64,000 nt of DNA, taken from NCBI RefSeq assembly GCF_900156745.1, contig NZ_LT707065.1, positions 4,154,001-4,218,000 of the forward strand. Reading direction: 5' to 3'. The translations under genes were made by a program, and so were the position numbers. The notes below the pieces were generated by a model. That model ran no database searches. It was given only the letters and a program-made list of their open reading frames with translations, and had not been told where the DNA came from. Every line of letters starts with the position of its first letter. Within the stretch, counting starts at the first letter, position 1. Shown in pieces: positions 1 through 7,981 of this stretch. Source of the DNA: Achromobacter sp. MFA1 R4. GTDB lineage: Bacteria > Pseudomonadota > Gammaproteobacteria > Burkholderiales > Burkholderiaceae_B.

Positions 1-442
1 AGAAAAACTGCCTTCTTGTAGTGAAATTCTTTTTGCAGCAGTTTTCGTTTTGTCGCCGTTGCCATCTCTTATCCGGATTGTTTTGATCCGGGCAACGGTA
101 GCATATTTCGTTCTGTAACCGGCTTAACGAGGGTTTGGAAGGCGTAGTATCTAGCTTAACTTTTTTGTGGGGTGTGGTCGAACCGCTAAGGAAGGTCCCT
201 TTGCATCATGGGGGTGTGGCCCGCGCGGGCGTCGGCGGCGTTGTTTTGTGTTGCTCAATTCATGCCCGGGATTGTATCGGGGCGGGCGAAAGGTCGCCGT
301 GCCCAGGGAGATTGGTCAACGGTGGAGCGGAGAGCCAGGCTGTGCAGCCGCATGCCAGCGGGCAGCCTGCCAGTCGGCGCGATCTTGTCGATTGTGGCGC
401 AGGTAGTTCATGTTCAGTCCGCGGAACCGTTTCAGACAAGGC
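1..442. other. No gene recognised; AT-richer flank of the accessory patch
   Basis: The short open frames here overlap one another on both strands, and none has a convincing ribosome binding site, a recognisable protein or codon use like the neighbours. The first 130 bases are AT-rich. A small inverted repeat (CCGGAT at 73-78, ATCCGG at 86-91) is the only structure I see. The stretch is downstream of the minus-strand repressor gene, so it may hold that gene's 3' untranslated region or the remnant of a mobile element. Confidence 0.5.
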
Positions 443-1072
443 TTACAAGCGGAATCCGACCCAGAAGACCCTGCCAATGATTTCGATTTTGGAGTCTTCG
501 AAGTCCTGGCGTGGATCAGGCTTGCCGACACCGTTTTCGGACCTGGTTATAAAGCCGCCATTGCCCCTGTGCAGTCGCTTGACCCTAACCTCGTCGTTCT
601 GGAGAAAGGCGTAGACCTGACCATTGATGATTGAGGTCGCTGCGCGGTTCACAAGGACAGTTGCGCCGTCTGGTATCAACGGCTCCATCCCGGCGCCCTT
701 TACCGATACGGAAACGGTCTGTTCCGGTGAAACCCCAGCAGTTCTCAGAAAGTCCGCGCGGAACAACAGGCGGCTCTTCTCATCTTCCGACAGAAAGGTC
801 TTACCATGACCGGCGGACAGGCGCACACCTAGGTGACGGACGGCAACGAACTCGTCGGCACCCAGATGTTTAGCGGCGCCTACGGCCAAATACTCTGAAG
901 TCGTATTCAGCGCCTTTGCAACGGCCTCCAATCTGGCGCGCTTGGGAGCAGTCTTGCCGTTTTCCCACTGTTGAACCGTCTGCCAGGAAACGGGCACGCG
1001 CTCGGCGAGCTGTTCCATTGACAATCCAAGCTTCTCTCTCAGGTCTTTGATGCGTTTATGAATCGTTGACAT
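443..1072 (-). CDS. Phage-type XRE/S24 repressor lacking the catalytic serine
   Basis: A 209-residue transcription repressor of the CI/LexA-like kind. Residues 5-60 form an XRE helix-turn-helix (QLAERVPVSWQTVQQWENGK). Residues about 75-205 form an S24 peptidase fold. A candidate Ala-Gly autocleavage site is at 87-88 (SAGHG), and the catalytic lysine is at 165 (VRVKRL). The serine expected in the family motif G-D/M-S-M-E-P is a glycine: the sequence reads KGAGMEP, with G128 encoded by GGG. The protein is therefore predicted to bind DNA but not to self-cleave. I prefer the ATG at 1072, because MSTIHKRIKDL is a typical start for this family; a GTG six codons upstream (1090) is possible, and neither has a clear ribosome binding site. 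It is divergent from the toxin gene at 1287, which makes it a candidate regulator of that gene. Confidence 0.85.
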   Translation of the reverse strand: MSTIHKRIKDLREKLGLSMEQLAERVPVSWQTVQQWENGKTAPKRARLEAVAKALNTTSEYLAVGAAKHLGADEFVAVRHLGVRLSAGHGKTFLSEDEKSRLLFRADFLRTAGVSPEQTVSVSVKGAGMEPLIPDGATVLVNRAATSIINGQVYAFLQNDEVRVKRLHRGNGGFITRSENGVGKPDPRQDFEDSKIEIIGRVFWVGFRL

Positions 1073-1119
1073 GCTAGCGACGTTGCCCACAAGAATGGGA
1101 GGTTGGCCTGTAGGAACTA

Positions 1120-1136
1120 GTGTCCATAGCAGACAC
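1120..1136. promoter_or_regulatory. Candidate operator between repressor and toxin genes
   Basis: GTGTC (1120-1124) and GACAC (1132-1136) form a perfect 5-bp inverted repeat with a 7-base centre. It lies 48 bases upstream of the repressor ATG and 150 bases upstream of the toxin ATG. Size and placement suit a CI/LexA-type dimer, but a single short palindrome is weak evidence. Confidence 0.3.
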
Positions 1137-1286
1137 GCTCAAATGGCATTTGTTTCGGTTCGATGCATATTGTTTTTTAGCGGCCTTCGCTACTGATACT
1201 TTGCTCGGATTTAGGACAAAGCTGATCGACGGGACGTCCGAATTCCGGGAGATTCGACGCTTCATCACTGGAGATGGAGCGAACGG

Positions 1287-2117
1287 ATGCCGGAAGATTC
1301 GAGCATAACGATTGTGCTAACGCCTGTGCAGTTGACGGCAATATTGCAGGGCGAGTCGATCAGCGACCAAGCAACGCTTTCCAACCGGATGTGGGGTGGT
1401 CTTACTCTAGTCGCGGGCTTCGCGGAAATGGTGGGCGCTGCCGCCTTGTGCGCTGCGCCGGAGCCAACCGGGGCGACAAAGGTGGGATGCGTGGTGGTTG
1501 GCGCTCATGGGACGGATACTGCGTCAACTGGGTTGCGCGAAATGTGGACGGGGCAGCAGGTCCGTTCGCTCACGGATAAAGGTTTTACCGAACTTGCCAC
1601 AAGACTCGGTGCGACACCGGGTTCAGGGCAGGCAGTTGGTTTAGCTGCCGAAATTGCGGTGCCGATCGGATTTGCGGGATCCATAAGAGCAGTGCGCGCT
1701 TCGAGCATCATAGCGGGGAGAATATTTCTCTCCAGACATGAAGCTGCAGTTCGGGGTGGGCTTGGAGGGCATACGCTGGCACAGCACGTGGGGAAAACAA
1801 AGGAGATGCTCGAAGCTCGATTGGCTGCCAACCCATTCTTGCGGGAAGTGTCGACGTTCCATTCCGTCCAAGATGCCGAGCGAGGCATAAACTCCGTCCT
1901 GCGTCTCAGATCAGACCAAGTGGCGCGGTGGGCTGGTTCAGCGCCTTATAGAGAAACGCTGGAACTCGTTGGCCCAGCCGCAGGGGATCTTGGCGTGGTG
2001 CTAGTCCGAGGCGCGACGGTCCTCGCACCGGGGCGTGCGGTCAAGGTTGTGCTTAAGAAGCAGCCTTACAACGGTATGCCATATTTCATCTTAACTTCCT
2101 ATCTGGAGCTCATATGA
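1287..2117 (+). CDS. RNase A-like toxin (CdiA-CT type) with hydrophobic pretoxin module
   Basis: A 276-residue protein whose last ~120 residues match the bacterial RNase A-like toxin fold first described for the CdiA C-terminus of Yersinia kristensenii. The active site of that toxin, as I recall it, is His-Arg (11 apart) plus Thr-x-Tyr near the end. Here H167 and R178 are 11 apart (AQHVGK...EAR), and T270/Y272 lie in FILTSYLEL. H162 precedes in GGLGGHT. Residues 1-150 contain two Gly/Ala-rich hydrophobic stretches (about 37-56 and 116-132) and resemble the pretoxin regions of polymorphic toxins. There is no signal peptide, haemagglutinin repeat, PAAR or VgrG domain. The start has GGAGATGGAGCGA upstream. 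The stop overlaps the ATG of the immunity gene. Likely an intercellular RNase effector whose delivery route cannot be read from this window. Confidence 0.8.
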   Translation: MPEDSSITIVLTPVQLTAILQGESISDQATLSNRMWGGLTLVAGFAEMVGAAALCAAPEPTGATKVGCVVVGAHGTDTASTGLREMWTGQQVRSLTDKGFTELATRLGATPGSGQAVGLAAEIAVPIGFAGSIRAVRASSIIAGRIFLSRHEAAVRGGLGGHTLAQHVGKTKEMLEARLAANPFLREVSTFHSVQDAERGINSVLRLRSDQVARWAGSAPYRETLELVGPAAGDLGVVLVRGATVLAPGRAVKVVLKKQPYNGMPYFILTSYLELI

Positions 2118-2407
2118 GTGAGATCAGAGAGCGTTATCCCGCGCTAAGTTCATTGATGGGAGGATATTTTCATCAGGACTATGACCTCTACGGAGACACC
2201 GTTGAGGAAGTTGCCCTTTGCTATAAGCAGGAAACAAGCCCAGAAGTGAGGGCGCAGGCTTGTCGGGAAATGGATGCGTTCATCGCCGAATTTGGGGAGC
2301 ACTCTGCAGCGGTGTTTGCTGCAAATTGGCGATCATTTGATCCTGGCGGCGGCGGATACACAATCCCTGAGTTTTTTGAAGCATTGAAACGGATTCTGAA
2401 CAGCTAG
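2114..2407 (+). CDS. CdiI-like immunity protein
   Basis: A 97-residue acidic cytoplasmic protein that resembles the contact-dependent growth inhibition immunity family. The N-terminal pattern, with a YP at the beginning and LMGGYFHQDYDLYG, is the part I recognise. A single conserved-looking tryptophan (W77) and a predicted helical C-terminus follow. Its ATG overlaps the toxin stop (ATGA), which implies translational coupling and co-production of antidote with toxin. No signal peptide or membrane segment is present, as expected for a protein that must neutralise a cytoplasmic RNase. Function is inferred from family resemblance plus the position directly after the toxin. Confidence 0.8.
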   Translation: MSEIRERYPALSSLMGGYFHQDYDLYGDTVEEVALCYKQETSPEVRAQACREMDAFIAEFGEHSAAVFAANWRSFDPGGGGYTIPEFFEALKRILNS

Positions 2408-2508
2408 CGTGGTGTGCGGTTGACTCAGATTCCTGCGAAAAACCGCGGGCGCTTCGAGCTGATTATTTCTCCGCAGCGGTTATGTATCCAGCGATGGGGA
2501 AGCCTTTA

Positions 2509-2901
2509 ATGTCGTCGAACGAACGATCATCCCGATGGATTGCATCGGCCGGGTTCGCCGCGGTCACGCTGCTGCTATCGCTTTCCCACAGCCAGACCGC
2601 CCTGGCGGATTCCCGCGTGTTCCAGTGCCCGGCTCAGATCCAGGTGGATGGCGCGCAACTATCCTTGTCCGGCCTGAACGTCTTCGAGGGGCCGATCGAG
2701 AACCGGGTCGCCCTGGTGCCCGAGACATCCTCCGGCGCGCCCGGCACGATGCGTTGGCAGGTGGACGCCGGCGCGACGCCCTACATGAAATGCCGTTACC
2801 AGGGCTCGCGGCATTATCTGGTCATGGTGGCCGAGGACGCCAAGCGCTGTATCGCCAAGGCAGCCGACGGCAAGCGGCTCTTCCAGGCATCGTGCTCCTG
2901 A
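2509..2901 (+). CDS. Secreted STY0301-family protein of unknown function
   Basis: A 130-residue protein with an N-terminal signal peptide (hydrophobic stretch FAAVTLLLSL, probable cleavage after TALA) and a small mature domain holding three cysteines (FQCPAQ, MKCRY, KRCIA) plus a final Cys-Ser. The pattern resembles the STY0301 family of small exported proteins with no known function. I chose the ATG at 2509 because GGGGAAG lies 7 bases upstream. Two earlier in-frame ATGs (2482, 2494) would put extra residues before the signal peptide. It follows the immunity gene by 100 bases, and codon use returns to the GC-rich background here, so it probably marks the edge of the accessory patch. Confidence 0.6.
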   Translation: MSSNERSSRWIASAGFAAVTLLLSLSHSQTALADSRVFQCPAQIQVDGAQLSLSGLNVFEGPIENRVALVPETSSGAPGTMRWQVDAGATPYMKCRYQGSRHYLVMVAEDAKRCIAKAADGKRLFQASCS

Positions 2902-2953
2902 ACTTGCCGGTGCGCGGCGCGGACGGCACAATCGCAGCGCGCGGCCCTTGTTC

Positions 2954-3874
2954 ATGCCGCGGGAGCAGCCCGTGCCGGATTTTCCTTTTGCCGACCCGCT
3001 TGACGCCAGCGAGCGCGTTTCCATCGCCAGCGGCGATCACCACGCCGAGTTCGCGCCGGGCGGGGGCGGGCGGCTGACGCGGTTGTCCACCGGAGGGCAT
3101 GACTGGATCGTCCCGCTGACGGCCACCGAATGGCCTGCCGGAAAATGGCCGCGCGCTGGCTCGTATCCGCTGGCGCCGTATTCCAACCGTATCCGCGATG
3201 GCGTGTTCACCTTCAATGGCGCGCGCCACGTCCTGCAGTCCGTGCCCAACCGCCCGCAAGCCATTCATGGCGCGGGGCTGTTCCAAGCCTGGCAGGTCCG
3301 AAACCTGGCGGCGGACAGTGTCGATCTGGTGCTGGACCAACCCGCGGGCGTGCTGGGCTGGCCCTGGCCGTTCGAATGCGAGCAGCGCTGGCGCCTGGAC
3401 AGCCGCGGGCTCAGCCTGAAGCTGGCCATTACTAATCGGGGCGACACGCCGATGCCGTGCGGGCTGGGCATTCATCCTTATTTCACTGCCCAGCGCGTGA
3501 CCCTGCATGCGCGCCGCCTCTGGCCGTCGGACGCCGACGGCCTGCCGACCGGCAGCCAGGCGGCGAATGTGCGCGCGTTGCGCCAGTCGGCCGAGGGCTG
3601 CGATACCTATCTGTCGCAGTGGCAGGGCCGCGCGACGCTGCATTGGCCTGATGGCCACGAGCTGGCGCTGCATGCCGATCCGGCATTCGCGCATCTGGTG
3701 GTGTACACGGCGCCGGGGGCTGATTTTCTGTGCGTGGAGCCGGTCACGAACGTGGCCGACGCCTTCAACCTGGCGGCGGCCGGCGAGACCCGTACCGGCA
3801 TGCAGGTGCTGGAACCCGGCGAGCGCTTCAGCGCGACGCTGCTGCTGGCCCTGGCGCCGGCGCGGAAACCCTGA
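2954..3874 (+). CDS. Aldose 1-epimerase family protein
   Basis: A 306-residue galactose mutarotase-like protein (aldose 1-epimerase/YeaD type), expected to interconvert anomers of a hexose or hexose phosphate in the cytoplasm. Recognisable elements are YPLAPYSNRIRDG near residue 75, NRPQAIHG near 100 (family His), GLGIHPYF near 170 (second family His) and the C-terminal FLCVEPVTNVADAFN, where a Glu serves as catalytic base in the family. The ATG at 2954 is used; an upstream TTG adds two residues. No signal peptide. It has no obvious sugar-metabolism partner nearby, so the substrate is unassigned. Confidence 0.85.
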   Translation: MPREQPVPDFPFADPLDASERVSIASGDHHAEFAPGGGGRLTRLSTGGHDWIVPLTATEWPAGKWPRAGSYPLAPYSNRIRDGVFTFNGARHVLQSVPNRPQAIHGAGLFQAWQVRNLAADSVDLVLDQPAGVLGWPWPFECEQRWRLDSRGLSLKLAITNRGDTPMPCGLGIHPYFTAQRVTLHARRLWPSDADGLPTGSQAANVRALRQSAEGCDTYLSQWQGRATLHWPDGHELALHADPAFAHLVVYTAPGADFLCVEPVTNVADAFNLAAAGETRTGMQVLEPGERFSATLLLALAPARKP

Positions 3875-3949
3875 GGGACGCGCAGGGCTTGGTAAGCGCC
3901 GCGGCCTGCGGCGATAATCCGCTGCAAACCAGGAACCAGGAGTCGTTAC

Positions 3950-4306
3950 GTGAAAAAGCTCAGCACCGAACAACTGCAGGCCGCCGTCGAGACGTTGCGC
4001 CGGACCCAGGCCAAGCTGGCTCGCGCGGGCAACCTGCCGTTGGAACCGACCATTTACGCCAGCGCCAAGGGCTTTCGCCGCAACGTGCCTGATTACGTGT
4101 GGTCCTGGCTGTCCGGCCTGCTGGCGCCGCACAAGAGCCTGTCGTCCTGGATGGACACGCACCAGCCGGGCTGGCGCGAAGGCAAGACGCCCGCGGCCGT
4201 TGTCTATGCCCGCACCGAGAACGGCTGGTTCGAGTGGCTGATCGCCGAACTGGAAGCGGAAATCAACGACCCGCACGCCCGCGCCAAGCGCGAAGGGCGC
4301 GGCTAA
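3950..4306 (+). CDS. Conserved hypothetical protein, 118 residues
   Basis: I do not recognise a named family. The GTG start at 3950 is preceded by AGGAG at a good distance. The protein is soluble, with a Lys/Arg-rich N-terminal helix (MKKLSTEQLQAAVETLRR), a Trp-rich middle (YVWSWLSGLL, SSWMDTH, GWFEWL) and a charged C-terminal helix ending in KREGRG. There is no signal peptide or membrane segment. GC content and codon use match the neighbours, so it is probably a real native gene. It is convergent with the oxidoreductase gene that ends at 4333. Confidence 0.6.
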   Translation: MKKLSTEQLQAAVETLRRTQAKLARAGNLPLEPTIYASAKGFRRNVPDYVWSWLSGLLAPHKSLSSWMDTHQPGWREGKTPAAVVYARTENGWFEWLIAELEAEINDPHARAKREGRG

Positions 4307-4332
4307 GGACGCCGCGGCCCCGCGCCGCCTTC

Positions 4333-5346
4333 CTAGAACCCCTCCAGCACGATCTTGCCCCGCGCCTTGCCGCTTTCGATGAAGGCGTGGGCGCGGCGCA
4401 GGTTTTCGGCATTGATCGTGCCGTAGTGCTCGCCCAGCGTGGTGCGCAGCGTGCCGTTGTCGATGAGGCGGGCGGCCTGGTTCAGCAGCGCGTGCTGGGC
4501 GATGAGGTCGGGCGTGTTGTGCAGCGGCCGCGCGAACATGAATTCCCAGTGCAGCGAAGCCGATTTGCCCTTGAGCAGCCGCACGTCGATGGCCGCAGGG
4601 TCGTCGATCAGGGCGATCTTGCCTTGCGGCGCGATGGCCTCGGCCATTTGCGGGAAATGCTTGTCGGTGTGGGTCAGGCCGGCGATATAGCTCACGTTCT
4701 CGAAGCCGATGCGCTTGAGCTCATCGGTCAGCGGCTTGGTGTGGTCGATGACGTGATGCGCGCCCAGTTCGCGCACCCAGGCCTGGGTCTCGGGACGCGA
4801 GGCCGTGCCGATGACGGTCAGGCCGGTGAGCTGGCGCGCCAGTTGCACGAGGATCGAGCCCACGCCGCCCGCCGCGCCGATCACGAGCAGGCTGTGCTGG
4901 CTGGGGGCGGCGTTGTCCAGGACCCGCAGGCGGTCGAACAGCAATTCCCACGCGGTGATGGTGGTGAGCGGCAAGGCGGCGGCCTGCGCGAAATCCAGGC
5001 TCTTGGGCATGTGGCCGACGATGCGCTCGTCCACGACGTGGCGTTCGCTGTTGGCGCCCGGCCGGGTCAAGGCGCCGGCATACCAGACACGATCGCCCGG
5101 TTTGAAGAGGCTGGTCCGCGCGCCCACCGCGCGCACGATGCCGGCGGCGTCCCAGCCGATGATTTCGGGCTGGCCGTCGCGGGGCTTGCGGTTGGCGCGG
5201 ATCTTGACGTCCACGGGGTTGACCGAGATGGCATGCACGTCCACCAGCAGGTCGTGGTCGCCCGGAACGGGTTCGGGCACGGTGATGTCCTGCAAGGCGT
5301 CGGCGTTGTCGGCGGGCAGGTTCTTGAAGTAGGCAATAGCTTTCAT
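4333..5346 (-). CDS. Zinc-independent alcohol dehydrogenase/quinone oxidoreductase family protein
   Basis: A 337-residue medium-chain dehydrogenase of the quinone oxidoreductase (COG0604) group. It has a GroES-like N-terminal domain (about 1-120; GWDAAGIVRAVG, FKPGDRVWYAG), then a Rossmann domain with the nucleotide motif GAAGGVGSILVQLAR near residue 155. The cysteines that bind structural and catalytic zinc in true alcohol dehydrogenases are absent. Expected activity is NADPH-dependent reduction of a quinone or enone. It lies 28 bases downstream of an SDR gene on the same strand, so the two probably form an operon, with the LysR gene at 6290 divergent. Confidence 0.85.
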   Translation of the reverse strand: MKAIAYFKNLPADNADALQDITVPEPVPGDHDLLVDVHAISVNPVDVKIRANRKPRDGQPEIIGWDAAGIVRAVGARTSLFKPGDRVWYAGALTRPGANSERHVVDERIVGHMPKSLDFAQAAALPLTTITAWELLFDRLRVLDNAAPSQHSLLVIGAAGGVGSILVQLARQLTGLTVIGTASRPETQAWVRELGAHHVIDHTKPLTDELKRIGFENVSYIAGLTHTDKHFPQMAEAIAPQGKIALIDDPAAIDVRLLKGKSASLHWEFMFARPLHNTPDLIAQHALLNQAARLIDNGTLRTTLGEHYGTINAENLRRAHAFIESGKARGKIVLEGF

Positions 5347-5374
5347 GGTGCGGGATTCACAGGGATAAGGGGTG

Positions 5375-6169
5375 TCAGAGGATGGAGCGGACCACGCCGC
5401 CGTCCACGCGCAGCGCGGCGCCGTTGGTGGCCGACGCTTGGGTCGAGCAGGTGTAGACCACCATGTTGGCCACTTCATCCACGGTGGCCAGCCGCCGCAG
5501 CAGCGAGGTGGGGCGGTGCTGGGCGATGAAGTCCTGCTCCATCTGCGCCTGCGACACCCCTTGTTCTTTGGCCATTTCCGCGAAGAAGTCGGCCACGCCT
5601 TCGGACCGCGTGGGGCCGGGCAGCACGGCGTTGACCGTGACGCCGGTGCCGGCGGTCAGTTCTGCCAGTCCGCGCGAGACGGCCAGTTGCGCGGTCTTGC
5701 TCACGCCGTAATGGATCATCTCGGCGGGGATCTGCACGGCGGATTCGCTGGAAATGAACACGATCCTGCCCCAGTTGGCGGCCAGCATCCGCGGCAGGTA
5801 GTAGCGCGACAGGCGGATGCCGCTCATGACGTTGGTGTCCATCATGGACTGCCAGTCGTCGTCGGTGATTTCCGTAAAGGACTTTGGCGTGAACGTGCCG
5901 GCGTTGTTGACGAGGATGTCCACGTCCGGATGCGCGGCGCAGACCGAAGCCGCGCCGTCCGCAGTGGCCAGGTCCGCCTGCACCGTGGAGACCTGCACGC
6001 CGGCGAACTTCTGCGTGAGGGCCTGCGCTGCCTGCGCCAGCTTGCCGGCATTGCGCCCGTGCAGCACCACCTGGGCGCCGGCTTCGGCCAGCCCGGTGGC
6101 GATGGCCAGGCCGATGCCGCCGGACGATCCGGTGACCAGCGCCTTCTTGCCCTTCAATTCGATTTTCAT
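5375..6169 (-). CDS. Short-chain dehydrogenase/reductase
   Basis: A 264-residue classical SDR. It shows TGSSGGIG (NAD(P)-binding, near residue 14), NNAG near 90, a catalytic Ser in FISSESAV near 142, and YGVSK as the YxxxK pair. The ATG at 6169 is preceded by AAGGAG at ideal spacing. It precedes the quinone-oxidoreductase-like gene and is divergent from a LysR-type regulator, the usual arrangement for LysR control of the pair. Sequence similarity to FabG-like reductases does not define the substrate. Confidence 0.88.
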   Translation of the reverse strand: MKIELKGKKALVTGSSGGIGLAIATGLAEAGAQVVLHGRNAGKLAQAAQALTQKFAGVQVSTVQADLATADGAASVCAAHPDVDILVNNAGTFTPKSFTEITDDDWQSMMDTNVMSGIRLSRYYLPRMLAANWGRIVFISSESAVQIPAEMIHYGVSKTAQLAVSRGLAELTAGTGVTVNAVLPGPTRSEGVADFFAEMAKEQGVSQAQMEQDFIAQHRPTSLLRRLATVDEVANMVVYTCSTQASATNGAALRVDGGVVRSIL

Positions 6170-6289
6170 GCGGAGACTCCTTGCGTGTCGGGTGGGCGGG
6201 GTATGCATGCATGATTACCCAGTCCCGGACGTTGAAAAACCGGCTAGCATCGCAGTCAGTTTCAATAATTTTTTGAAAATGAGGCGGAC

Positions 6290-7192
6290 ATGGTGCGGTT
6301 CGAGGATTTGAGAATCTTTATCGCGGCAGCCGACCTGGGCAGCTTTTCGGCGGCTGCGCGTGAACTGGACCTGACGCCGGCCGTGGCCAGCGCCGCCCTC
6401 AAACGGCTGGAGCAGGCGCTCGACACGCGCTTGTTCGTCCGGTCCACGCGCAGCCTGCGCCTGACCAGCGACGGCGAGCGCTATCTGGAACATGCGCGCT
6501 CGGCCCTGGCCTCGCTGGAGGCGGGCCGAAATGCGATGGCACGCGACAAGACCGATATCGCCGGCACGCTGTCGGTGTCGGTCCCGTCGGATCTGGGCCG
6601 CCACGTGCTGCTGCCCTGGCTGGACGAATTCCAGCGCCAGCACCCGCGCGTCGGGTTCCAGTTGCGCATCAGCGACCGGTTGGCCGACCTGTACCGTCAG
6701 CCCGTCGACATCGCCGTGCGCTATGGCTCGCCTAACGATTCGGCGCTGGTGGCCCTGCCCCTGGCCGAGCACAACCGCCGCGTGGTCTGTGCCGCGCCCG
6801 CGTACCTGGCGCGGCACGGCGTGCCGCAGGCGCCCGCCGACCTGCGCCGCCACAACTGCCTGTCGTTCGTGCTGGGCGAGACGCTGCATGACCGCTGGAC
6901 GTTCGAGCGCGAGGGGTCGAGCATCGTGGTGCCGGTCAAGGGCGACCGCGTCGCCGACGACGGCGACCTGGTGCGCCGCTGGGCCTTGGCGGGGCACGGC
7001 GTGGCGTACAAGTCGCGCTATGACGTGCTGGCGGACCTGCGCGCCGGGCGGCTGGTGGAGCTGCTCCCCGGGTACGTCAGCGAGCCCTCGCCGTTGTATC
7101 TGCTGTGCGTACACCGCATGCTGCTGTCGCCGGCCGTCAAGCGGCTGCGCGAGTTCCTGCATGATCGCTTCAGGACTTTCGACGCGGGATAG
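6290..7192 (+). CDS. LysR-type transcriptional regulator
   Basis: A 300-residue LysR regulator with an N-terminal winged helix-turn-helix (residues 1-60, SFSAAARELDLTPAVASAALKRLE) and a periplasmic-binding-like effector domain (about 90-290). The effector domain resembles the group that controls flavin or NADPH oxidoreductase genes (GRHVLLPWLDEFQRQHP, DIAVRYG). It is divergent from the SDR-oxidoreductase pair, with 120 bases between starts, so it likely controls that pair. The effector is unknown. Confidence 0.88.
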   Translation: MVRFEDLRIFIAAADLGSFSAAARELDLTPAVASAALKRLEQALDTRLFVRSTRSLRLTSDGERYLEHARSALASLEAGRNAMARDKTDIAGTLSVSVPSDLGRHVLLPWLDEFQRQHPRVGFQLRISDRLADLYRQPVDIAVRYGSPNDSALVALPLAEHNRRVVCAAPAYLARHGVPQAPADLRRHNCLSFVLGETLHDRWTFEREGSSIVVPVKGDRVADDGDLVRRWALAGHGVAYKSRYDVLADLRAGRLVELLPGYVSEPSPLYLLCVHRMLLSPAVKRLREFLHDRFRTFDAG

Positions 7193-7271
7193 GAGCGCGG
7201 CCCGCCGCGCGATGGGCGCGGGCCCCCGCGGCCAACTTCAGCTTCGGCCGACTGGCACCGCGCGTGCGCCA

Positions 7272-7793
7272 TCAATGTCCGGCGTGCGGTTGGCCGCCCG
7301 CCGCCTGCCGGTTCGCGGCGCGGGTGCGCGCCGCCTTCTTCGCGGCAGCCGAGCGGCCTGCAGCGCCCTTGGTGGCGGCGGCCTTGCGCGCTGCGGCGGA
7401 GCGATCCGCGGCCGTGCGCTGGCTGGCGGTCTTCTTGGCGTTGCGCGACAGCGCGGGCCTTGACGCGGGTGTGGCGCTTTCCTTCTTCAGGGCCTGGGTG
7501 GCGGCCTTGGCCCGCGTGCCCGACTTGGCGTGGCTGTCGTGCGCCGCATGGCTGTCCTGCTGCGCGCGGCGTTTGGTTTCGGCGCTGGCCTGCTTTGACG
7601 TGCCCACCTTCACGCCCGCCCGGCGCGCTTTGGAAAGGCCGATCGCGATGGCCTGTTTGGTGGACCGCACGCCGTGTTTGCCTTCGCGCACATGCTCGAT
7701 TTCCTCGCGCACGAACTCGCCGGCTTGGGTCGATGGGGCTTTGCCTGCTTGTTTGTCGCGCTTGGCGCGATCCAGGGTCTTTCGTTCAGGCAT
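7272..7793 (-). CDS. DUF6496 protein with histone H1-like basic tail
   Basis: A 173-residue very basic protein. Residues 1-65 form the DUF6496-type domain (STQAGEFVREEIEHVREGKH, STKQAIAIGLSKARRAG). Residues about 75-173 are a low-complexity Ala/Lys/Arg tail much like bacterial histone H1-type proteins (AAARKAAATKGAAGRSAAAK). The ATG at 7793 follows a near-perfect AAGGAGGT. The composition suggests DNA binding or nucleoid association, but that is inference from composition alone. No membrane or signal segment. Confidence 0.8.
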   Translation of the reverse strand: MPERKTLDRAKRDKQAGKAPSTQAGEFVREEIEHVREGKHGVRSTKQAIAIGLSKARRAGVKVGTSKQASAETKRRAQQDSHAAHDSHAKSGTRAKAATQALKKESATPASRPALSRNAKKTASQRTAADRSAAARKAAATKGAAGRSAAAKKAARTRAANRQAAGGQPHAGH

Positions 7794-7981
7794 GGTGACC
7801 TCCTTTGCTTGGCGTTGCAAAAGCGGTTCCGTCGCCAGTCGAGACCGCGCGACGGAACTCGTAACACCACTCTATCGCTGCGCGGGTATCCTGTGTGTTC
7901 GAATGGATTGCCGGTCGTAAGCGCCGGAACACGGCGAGCGCACCGACGATTCGCGACTCACCCCCAGAGCGGAGACAAGCT

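Noticed and set aside
135..614. Plus-strand open frame of 159 codons at the left edge
   Set aside because: Its 3' part lies antisense to the repressor gene, and it has no ribosome site and no similarity to any protein I know.
2822..4276. Long minus-strand open frame over the epimerase and the hypothetical gene
   Set aside because: Arg/Gln-rich shadow of two plausible plus-strand genes; no recognisable domain.
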